5,221 nt of DNA. Source: an uncultured Spirochaetia bacterium (lineage in GTDB: Bacteria; Spirochaetota; UBA6919). Below are positions 1 to 5,221 of the stretch, one piece after another; position 1 is the stretch's first letter, and every line of letters begins with the position of its first letter. Below the pieces are notes generated by a model. It saw only the letters and a program-made list of their open reading frames with translations. It did no database searches and was not told where the DNA came from. The position numbers and the translations under genes are program-made. The stretch is from NCBI GenBank assembly GCA_913053665.1, contig CAJXGR010000240.1, positions 1 through 5,221 of the forward strand, read 5' to 3'.

Positions 1-91
1 ACATAAAGAGCCAAAGTTTATCATCCTATCGGGAACTTGATTTTTAACGCCCCCTTAGAGAAGAATGAAATTGCCCTGGTGTATAAAAACT

Positions 92-1243
92 TTACTTGAT
101 CTTTTCTTTAAACTCCACTTTGATCCCTCGTTCAGCCAGCTTTTCAATATAGAGGTCTGTAGGGATGGACTCTTCCTGGGTTAAAACCCCGTGTTTTTGG
201 ATTTTCCCTTCAGCAATCATACCGGCAGTAATGGCGAGTGAAAAGCCTGTGGTTCTCATCAGAGCTGTCATTTCCTGGTCTTTATTATAATAGTCGATGA
301 CCTCATAAGCTTCTTCTACCGCTTGGCCATTCTTTTTACCTGTGACAATAACCTTAAGGAGAACAACATCTTCCGTCCGCTGTTTGAAACGAGCCTTCAA
401 TAAGGTCTCAAATAAGTCTCTCGGGATAACTTCTTGACCATCCACCATCATCTTGGACTCATCGGTAAAACCCAAGTCGATGAGGGCTTTCATGATCTGT
501 CCATGGTTGAGATAGCGAATGGTCTTGTAATTAAGTTCCCTGATCTTGCCTTCATAGGTTAGAGGAAGGGTAGAGGTGCCTCCTGATGTAACAAATGCTT
601 CCATCCGGTTAAAGGGAGGAGGGAATGTCAGGGTTTCAAACTCAGTAAGAGAATCTACGTCTATTATCTTATAATCCCTTAGTATTCTTGCCTTCTCGAT
701 ATATTCATTGATGAGACCGTGGACTGACCAGGTAATATTATAGTTAAGAGGCGGGGTTGGGTACTGAGGAAGGCCTCCTACTCTAAGTTGTACTTCATCC
801 ACCTCATCGAAATGCTTGATCCCATGAGAGGCGATAATATTGACCATCCCTGGAGCCAAGCCTCCATCAGGGATTAGGGTGATTTCTTTTTTTTTGGCTA
901 ATGGGTCCAGACCAAAAGCCTTGTCGACGACCTGGACGTTCTGTCCCAGATCGCAATAATGAACACCTGCTTCTACAGCGGCCTTGGCAACAAAGTGATT
1001 GAACTGATAGACCACTGAACTGATCACACAATCTACTCCATCCATTAGTGATACAAGATCCTGGATTTTTGTGACGTCCACTTCAACGGGATGAATGTTC
1101 GATGACCCAATCTCCTTTTGTACTGCTAGAGAGTTGGAGAGGTTTAAATCTCCCAGGATTACCTTATCAGCCTTCTGATGATTGATAAGATCATAGGTGA
1201 CCGCCTTTCCCATACGGCCGCTTCCAACAACAAGATATGTCAT
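92..1243 (-). CDS. Saccharopine dehydrogenase family oxidoreductase, L-lysine 6-dehydrogenase-like
   Basis: Cytoplasmic NAD(P)-dependent oxidoreductase of 383 residues, about the length of bacterial lysine dehydrogenases. Seen: an N-terminal Rossmann fold starting directly after Met1 with the GxGxxG loop VVGSGRMG (G7, G9, G12) and an acidic D32 ending strand 2, which usually favours NAD over NADP. Further family motifs are YQFN (79-82), HYCDLG (95-100), PDGGLAPGMVN (125-135), GGLP (156-159), WSVHGLINEY (172-181), TSGGTSTLP (219-227), KTIRY (240-244) and MRTT (329-332). From memory of the family, the combination YQFN, GGTSTL and KTIRY matches L-lysine 6-dehydrogenase (oxidative deamination of the lysine epsilon-amine) better than LYS9 saccharopine reductase or carboxynorspermidine dehydrogenase; the substrate is inferred. 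No signal peptide. The start is supported by a GGGAG site six bases upstream and by the Rossmann strand beginning at residue 3. It lies 19 bases after the large exported protein gene and probably shares its transcript. Family sure, substrate uncertain. Confidence 0.93.
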   Translation of the reverse strand: MTYLVVGSGRMGKAVTYDLINHQKADKVILGDLNLSNSLAVQKEIGSSNIHPVEVDVTKIQDLVSLMDGVDCVISSVVYQFNHFVAKAAVEAGVHYCDLGQNVQVVDKAFGLDPLAKKKEITLIPDGGLAPGMVNIIASHGIKHFDEVDEVQLRVGGLPQYPTPPLNYNITWSVHGLINEYIEKARILRDYKIIDVDSLTEFETLTFPPPFNRMEAFVTSGGTSTLPLTYEGKIRELNYKTIRYLNHGQIMKALIDLGFTDESKMMVDGQEVIPRDLFETLLKARFKQRTEDVVLLKVIVTGKKNGQAVEEAYEVIDYYNKDQEMTALMRTTGFSLAITAGMIAEGKIQKHGVLTQEESIPTDLYIEKLAERGIKVEFKEKIK

Positions 1244-1249
1244 GTTATA

Positions 1250-1254
1250 CTCCC
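1250..1254 (-). promoter_or_regulatory. Shine-Dalgarno site of the lysine-dehydrogenase-like gene
   Basis: Read on the minus strand this is GGGAG, followed by six bases and then the ATG at 1243. It lies inside the 19-base gap after the stop codon of the large upstream gene. A second ATG just upstream of it is followed by GGA GTA TAA, so it cannot be an alternative start. The site fixes the start of the oxidoreductase at 1243. Confidence 0.8.
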
Positions 1255-1262
1255 ATTATAAG

Positions 1263-4200
1263 TTAATTAGTAGAGACAGGAACAAAGGTAAGAGTGTCTT
1301 GATCCGACTGGTCCAACTGGATACAAAGCTTTCTGAACCGGGTGTAATCCTTCAGCAGGATTTTGCCCTTTTTTATGGATAAAACCTTATGACAGACAAC
1401 TTTATTCCCTTCGATCTTGTATTGTATGGAACAGAAAAAAAGATCATTTAAGCGAAAGGAAAAGCTTTTGGGTTTATGAGCCAAGTGATAGCCATCAGGT
1501 ATCTTAAGGGTCTGAACAATCTCTTTTTGAAAGCTGTAGAGGAACTCAAGATCGTGTTCCCTCTCTTCTTTCGCCGTGAAAGTGGATGTGAGATTGAAAT
1601 GATGAAAGGTGTTGAACTGAAGGGTGTTATCAAGGTTTTTGATATAATCCTTTACCTGGAAGTGACTTTCAATCTTGACAGGTGTATCGACCTCTTTTAA
1701 ATCAGAAAAACTCGCTTCCAGACCTTCAACGCCATTAAGTTTTTTATTAAAGAACTTTTCCAGGAGTTCTTTTCGTTTGTCTTTAATGCGATACTTTCGC
1801 CGGATCCTTCTAGCGTAATACCCATAGGCTGTGAGATCGGCTTGAACTTTTAAAACCTTATTAACAAAGGATAACTTATACTCTAACTTTGCAAGAGTCC
1901 TTTGAGGAGGATAACTGGGGGTTTTCATAATCTCAAAGTCTTTACCTTTCAGGACAATAGCCCAAACTCCCTGACTATTGGGGCGTAAATACTTGTAGGG
2001 ATACAGTTCTGAAGTGCTATCCAGGAAAAAGCCATCTTTTATTCCCTTCTGTTCAGGTATATAAGTGATGATGTGATTCGTTTGTGAGGCAGGAATACGG
2101 CGAATTAATTGTCCCCGATCATTGGTTCGGATACCTGCATAATAAGCTTTAACTCCAATTTCCTTTAACATAGCGATTAAGAGGGTTCCTTTATCTTTAC
2201 AGTCCCCAAACTTATTGTTGAAGACCTTTGTACAGCGATTGGGCATCTTGCCGAAAATACCCACATCGTTGTATAGGTAATAGATATGATTCGAGACATA
2301 ATAGAAAATAGCTTTCATTTTCTCTTCCAGTGAGGTTTTATCCTTTGTCAAGTCCATTATTTTGTCTTTTATGGAGTTGTCAATCGTGAACTGATCACTA
2401 ATTAGACTCTTTTGCCATTTCGCAATTCTCTTCCACGAAGGAATAGTAGAGATCATGACTTTTCTGGCCAAGTCTCGAAAAGGTGAGCGGAACCTTTCTT
2501 CATAGATCGGATTGTTGTTTAGAGAGATCCATTGATAGATCCAACGGTCTTTGTAGTGATCTTTCTTTTGTTGAATGGCTGGATCACTCACGAATATCTT
2601 GGGTTTTTTGGATTTTGGGATCGATAAAATAAGTTCAGCCCTAAGTATAGGACTATTCCTCTGGAAATAAAATAGTGTGTAGAAATGATCTTCAAGCCAT
2701 TCACCCCGTTCATGCTCAACTATATATTTATACTCAATGATTGAGCCGACTTCCAAGGATGGGAAGGAGATTTTACCCCTCTCAAAGACAGTCGCCTCAA
2801 GCTCTCTACCGTCTGGAGTGATGGTGACAGCCTTAAGGAGTTTATCCATCTTTTTGGGGATCCTGATCTGGTTGAACTTTTTTACTCCTGATTTATTAGT
2901 AATTTGGATGATATAATGGATTTGATAATAGTAGGCTCCCGATTTAAAGACCTCTATCAGCTGTCTTTTTAGAAGAATCACTCCTTTCGTTTTTGGGTGA
3001 GAGTTGACTTTAGGGGCTGACGATATGATTTGCCTGACCTCCTCATCATTCAGGTCGTAACGTTTTATAAATTGATAGTCCCTAGGTGAGAGGAAATCCA
3101 GATACTCTCGAAGTTTCAGGTTTTCAGGACGGTATTTCAGAGATAGTTTGTAGGATTTCAGGCTTAAGCGACGTTTTCCCATTCGATAGTAAATGTTTCC
3201 CATAAGTTGGTGGAGGGCAGGATGATGAGGGGAAAGTTTTTTAAGCCTATTTAATACATTGAGTGCCAATCGGTACTTCATCCCTTTTATGAAAAGTTTG
3301 GATAGATTTAGACGGTATCTGATTTCTGAAGGGTAAAGGAAGATTAAACGCTTCAAGGATTTAAGGGCTGTCCTGAATTGATCCTTTTGTATAGATAGTT
3401 TGTAAAGCTTTTCCCTGGCATAACTTTGAGAGTAATTAAGACGAAGGGATTTGTGGTACTCCTTTTGGGCTTTTTGCCATTGTCTTAAACGACTGTATTG
3501 CTTACCTGAATAGATGTGGGAAAGATAGCTATGGGGAAAAGCTTTAACCATTTGCTGTGCCGTTAACAAGGCATCGTAATACCATCTTTTGATGTTGTAT
3601 AAAGAGATCAGGTATATATAGACATCAATGTTTTGTTTAGTAAGGCTCATCAGGGATTTAAACTTCGCAAGACTTTTGTCATAAAGAGATTTCCTGAAGT
3701 AATAGCGGGCTAGATTGAAGTGAGCCATGTGTTGATTTTTATCTAAACGAATGGATTTTTTAAAGGCTGAAACAGCCTTTCCCCATTCCTCGTTGCTATA
3801 ATAAGCTTCTCCTAAAAGGTTCCATAAATGACTGGATTTGGGACGATCCTTAATAAGCTCTTCGAGATTGGTGATGGCCTGGTTTTTAAAGTGATGGGTC
3901 ACAGCCCACATAGAAAGATAGTAAGGTGTATCTAATTTACTATCAGTGGTTTGACCTTTTAGGTAGGATTTCAGCACCTTTGGAAAGGCATAATGAGGAT
4001 TTTTACTGACATAGGATCCATCAGACAGGGATTTATAGGGTTTTGGATGCGTTGTGATCCTTAGACCATTAACAGGTTTGCCTAGTTTTGTTATGCGTAG
4101 TCCAACTCTCCAGGATTTAGACATAGTGGGTTCTTTGTTCTCTACAGCACTTTTAAACAATAGTTTGTTCCATCCCTTATTTAACTTGGCTTCCAGCCTG

Positions 4201-5030
4201 TATTGATCTATAGCGTATGTCTTTTTCTCGCGATCCCTTAAGAGCAGTTGATCGTTGAGCCAAATCTTTATCCCATCTGTTGAACCTGTATGCAAGTCCA
4301 CTAACCGGGATTTATTGCTGTAGATATAGGTCACACCATAAGCGATAACTCCATTGTTAGGGTAGAAAAAGGATTTTAATGAAATGGAACCGTCATAATC
4401 CGCAAAAGGCAAAGTCCTAAAGGCAATGGGGACACGTTTTCCTTGATATTCTTTCTTGTAATCGATCTCATGTTCTGGGGGATAGGGGCGATTGAATCCA
4501 GATTGGCGATCATTGTCGAAGGGGCCAATGATTTTCCAGTGGGTGATCCAGCCCATTTTGTGGATAAGTCGACGGCTTGATTTGAGATGATGGTTTTCTC
4601 TGTATAGCTTTGAGAGATAGTATTGGAGAAGGTTTTTAATGAATGGATACCGGGTTTTACGGGCTAAGGCAAGGAAGTGGGCGATAAGTTTTTGTCTTTC
4701 AAGGCTGTCTACTCTCATTTCCATGATTTTAGGGATATATAGATAGTTCAGGGGATGATCTTGTTTTAATAGTCTCAGCCAGTGATGGAGTGCTTTTTGA
4801 TGATTTCCATCGATCAGGAAAAGTCTTCCAGCCAGTTCATTGCCTTTATAACTGTCCGGATGGTCTTTCAGGTAGGTGAGTATAAGGCTTTCGGAAAGAG
4901 GGTTATGGGATATTCTGTGTTCAGACCAGGCTTTCTGGACTATGCCATCTTGCTGTTTTGAGAACAGGTTTGCAGACATCCATAATGGAGATAATAGGGC
5001 TAGAACGATTATAGATTTAATGTAAATCAT
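1263..5030 (-). CDS. Exported TPR / DUF3857 / transglutaminase-like multidomain protein
   Basis: A 1255-residue protein predicted to act outside the cytoplasm. Domains in order: Sec signal peptide (1-20, no lipobox Cys); a TPR at about 61-94; a PA14/galactose-binding-like beta-sandwich at about 162-313 (WKIIGPFDND, then STDGIKIWLND and GWNKLLFKS); eight 34-residue TPR units at 366-637; DUF3857 at about 680-855 (TPDGRELEA, FPSLEVGSIIEY); a transglutaminase-like core at about 885-1010 with C944 in FGDCKDKG, H986 in NHIITYI and D1004 in FLDSTS; and a DUF3858-like C-terminal beta domain at about 1045-1250. All three triad residues are present, so catalysis is plausible. This superfamily includes peptidases and amidases as well as crosslinkers, and the substrate is unknown. 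No transmembrane segment follows the signal peptide, and the chain is visibly rich in Lys, Arg and Tyr. An in-frame TAA four codons before the ATG limits the start; the ribosome site is weak. It is followed after 19 bases by the oxidoreductase gene. Architecture sure, role unknown. Confidence 0.93.
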   Translation of the reverse strand: MIYIKSIIVLALLSPLWMSANLFSKQQDGIVQKAWSEHRISHNPLSESLILTYLKDHPDSYKGNELAGRLFLIDGNHQKALHHWLRLLKQDHPLNYLYIPKIMEMRVDSLERQKLIAHFLALARKTRYPFIKNLLQYYLSKLYRENHHLKSSRRLIHKMGWITHWKIIGPFDNDRQSGFNRPYPPEHEIDYKKEYQGKRVPIAFRTLPFADYDGSISLKSFFYPNNGVIAYGVTYIYSNKSRLVDLHTGSTDGIKIWLNDQLLLRDREKKTYAIDQYRLEAKLNKGWNKLLFKSAVENKEPTMSKSWRVGLRITKLGKPVNGLRITTHPKPYKSLSDGSYVSKNPHYAFPKVLKSYLKGQTTDSKLDTPYYLSMWAVTHHFKNQAITNLEELIKDRPKSSHLWNLLGEAYYSNEEWGKAVSAFKKSIRLDKNQHMAHFNLARYYFRKSLYDKSLAKFKSLMSLTKQNIDVYIYLISLYNIKRWYYDALLTAQQMVKAFPHSYLSHIYSGKQYSRLRQWQKAQKEYHKSLRLNYSQSYAREKLYKLSIQKDQFRTALKSLKRLIFLYPSEIRYRLNLSKLFIKGMKYRLALNVLNRLKKLSPHHPALHQLMGNIYYRMGKRRLSLKSYKLSLKYRPENLKLREYLDFLSPRDYQFIKRYDLNDEEVRQIISSAPKVNSHPKTKGVILLKRQLIEVFKSGAYYYQIHYIIQITNKSGVKKFNQIRIPKKMDKLLKAVTITPDGRELEATVFERGKISFPSLEVGSIIEYKYIVEHERGEWLEDHFYTLFYFQRNSPILRAELILSIPKSKKPKIFVSDPAIQQKKDHYKDRWIYQWISLNNNPIYEERFRSPFRDLARKVMISTIPSWKRIAKWQKSLISDQFTIDNSIKDKIMDLTKDKTSLEEKMKAIFYYVSNHIYYLYNDVGIFGKMPNRCTKVFNNKFGDCKDKGTLLIAMLKEIGVKAYYAGIRTNDRGQLIRRIPASQTNHIITYIPEQKGIKDGFFLDSTSELYPYKYLRPNSQGVWAIVLKGKDFEIMKTPSYPPQRTLAKLEYKLSFVNKVLKVQADLTAYGYYARRIRRKYRIKDKRKELLEKFFNKKLNGVEGLEASFSDLKEVDTPVKIESHFQVKDYIKNLDNTLQFNTFHHFNLTSTFTAKEEREHDLEFLYSFQKEIVQTLKIPDGYHLAHKPKSFSFRLNDLFFCSIQYKIEGNKVVCHKVLSIKKGKILLKDYTRFRKLCIQLDQSDQDTLTFVPVSTN
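2019..2201 (-). other. Transglutaminase-like catalytic triad region
   Basis: The codons checked directly are TGT for C944 (2199-2201), CAC for H986 (2073-2075) and GAT for D1004 (2019-2021). They sit in the motifs FGDCKDKG, NHIITYI and FLDSTS, matching the Cys-His-Asp order and spacing of the transglutaminase-like superfamily. A second Cys (C933) lies eleven residues before the catalytic one in PNRCTKVF; its role is unknown. Confidence 0.88.
2466..2993 (-). other. DUF3857 domain in the large protein
   Basis: Residues about 680-855. Recognisable features are the strand pair YYQIHYIIQITN, then VTITPDGRELEATVF, then the FPSLEVGSIIEYKY stretch and a YFQRNSPILRAEL segment. This is the usual partner placed directly before transglutaminase-like cores in exported bacterial proteins. 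Its function is not known. Boundaries are approximate. Confidence 0.8.
3120..3935 (-). repeat. Eight tandem 34-residue TPR units encoded in the large protein
   Basis: Residues 366-637 divide without gap or insertion into eight units of 34 residues, starting at 366, 400, 434, 468, 502, 536, 570 and 604. Position 20 of each unit is Ala or Ser (A385, A419, S453, A487, A521, A555, A589, S623), the TPR consensus small residue. Units at 400 and 604 also carry Gly at or near position 8 (LLGEAYY, LMGNIYY). The units are diverged at the sequence level, so this is an old protein repeat and not a recent DNA duplication. The expected product is a right-handed superhelix of 16 helices that serves as a protein-binding scaffold. 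Confidence 0.88.
4092..4547 (-). other. PA14/galactose-binding-like beta-sandwich module in the large protein
   Basis: Residues about 162-313. It opens with HWKIIGPFDND and a PYPPEHEID stretch, continues with VIAYGVTYIYS, and has the hallmark LHTGSTDGIKIWLND followed by LNKGWNKLLFKS and WRVGLRIT. The pattern (aromatic-GPF opening, Asp-Gly-x-x-x-Trp-x-Asn turn, Gly-Trp-Asn-x-Leu-x-x-Lys strand) is typical of carbohydrate- or ligand-binding jelly-roll modules placed before TPR and DUF3857 regions. Binding to sugars is inferred from the fold class, not seen. Confidence 0.65.
4971..5030 (-). other. Signal peptide of the large exported protein
   Basis: Residues 1-20 are a short N-region with one Lys (K5), a hydrophobic core from about I7 to W17, and a small-residue end Met-Ser-Ala before Asn21. 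This fits signal peptidase I cleavage after A20. No Cys is present near the end of the core, so it is not a lipoprotein signal. The exact cleavage site is inferred. Confidence 0.75.
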
Positions 5031-5080
5031 AGCATATACTTAAATACATAGCTCAGAAGACTAGTACGAAATATTTAAAG
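5031..5080. other. AT-rich spacer before the large exported-protein gene
   Basis: Fifty AT-rich bases between the stop of the upstream gene and the ATG at 5030. On the minus strand the only Shine-Dalgarno-like match is TAAG (5039-5042), eight bases before the start. No convincing -35/-10 pair and no hairpin followed by a T-run is seen, so readthrough from the upstream gene is likely but not shown. Confidence 0.5.
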
Positions 5081-5221
5081 TTAAAGCCCTTCTGCAAAGG
5101 TTTTAAATAACTTGTCAAGAATCAACAATAGCTTAGGCTTAGGAGGGAAGGGATATTCATTAAAAGCCTTATAGTAAAATGTTGCCCCATCCCATTCTCC
5201 AGTGGGTTCATACTCTAGATC
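5081..5221 (-). CDS. Unidentified protein, C-terminal 46 residues only
   Basis: One minus-strand frame is open from the window edge to a TAA at 5081-5083, giving 46 codons that begin Asp-Leu-Glu-Tyr. The translation looks like real protein: an aromatic stretch EWDGATFYYKAFNEY, a proline-rich turn PFPPKPK, then an amphipathic helix LLLILDKLFKTFAEGL at the end. The start and most of the gene lie outside the window. The family is not recognised from this fragment. It is codirectional with the two complete genes and ends 50 bases before the large exported protein, so it may be the preceding operon member. Coding status is likely but rests on a short frame. Confidence 0.65.
   Translation of the reverse strand, partial: DLEYEPTGEWDGATFYYKAFNEYPFPPKPKLLLILDKLFKTFAEGL

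Noticed and set aside
1..91. Terminator after the dehydrogenase stop codon, or start of a further minus-strand gene
   Set aside because: No GC-rich hairpin followed by a T-run was found. A minus-strand ATG at 22-24 has only a few codons before the window edge and poor ribosome-site spacing.
7..99. Plus-strand frame ending in TGA at 97-99, which could be the tail of a convergent gene
   Set aside because: The frame is closed by TAA at 4-6 and has no ATG. The other two plus frames stop at 38-40 and 45-47, so a tail ending there is possible but cannot be told from chance in so few bases.
1255..1260. TATAAT on the minus strand in the 19-base gap, a possible -10 promoter element
   Set aside because: No acceptable -35 element lies 16-18 bases upstream (GTTCCT at 17), there is no extended -10 TG, and transcription from it would begin within or after the Shine-Dalgarno site.
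1197..1382. Plus-strand open frame of 61 codons
   Set aside because: It overlaps the start of the dehydrogenase and the end of the large gene on the other strand. Both of those have strong protein evidence, while this frame has no recognisable motif.
1448..1700. Short open frames on both strands (1448-1633 minus, 1476-1700 plus)
   Set aside because: They lie fully inside the coding sequence of the large protein's C-terminal domain in other frames and show no domain or ribosome-site support.

Overview
The window carries three genes, all read from the minus strand, so the transcriptional order runs from high to low coordinates. They are: the 3' end of an unidentified gene (5221 to 5081), a very large exported TPR / DUF3857 / transglutaminase-like protein of 1255 residues (5030 to 1263), and a 383-residue saccharopine dehydrogenase family oxidoreductase that most resembles L-lysine 6-dehydrogenase (1243 to 92). 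Gaps are 50 and 19 bases, there is no visible terminator in either gap, and all three genes point the same way. They could form one operon, and the two complete genes very probably share a transcript.

The DNA is moderately AT-rich and densely coding. The big protein has a Sec-type signal peptide and a multi-domain layout seen mainly in Gram-negative and candidate-phylum bacteria (for example Bacteroidota/FCB-group and Acidobacteriota-like lineages). The oxidoreductase has a clear Shine-Dalgarno site, while the large gene has only a weak one. This suggests a bacterium, probably diderm, but there is no rRNA or other marker to place it further.

Region by region: 1-91 is a short stretch downstream of the oxidoreductase with no assignable gene or terminator. 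92-1243 encodes a cytoplasmic NAD(P)-dependent enzyme, probably of amino-acid (lysine-type) metabolism. 1263-5030 encodes an envelope or secreted protein with these parts in order: signal peptide, an N-terminal TPR, a PA14/galactose-binding-like beta-sandwich, eight TPR units of exactly 34 residues in unbroken register, DUF3857, a transglutaminase-like core with an intact Cys-His-Asp triad, and a C-terminal DUF3858-like domain. 5031-5080 is a short AT-rich spacer. 5081-5221 is the last 46 codons of an unrecognised upstream gene.

How the genes work together is not evident from known pathways. One speculative link is that transglutaminase-fold enzymes act on peptide or amide bonds, while the neighbour oxidises lysine or a lysine-like amine. 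Adjacency alone does not establish this. No mobile element, CRISPR array, RNA gene or integration site was seen.
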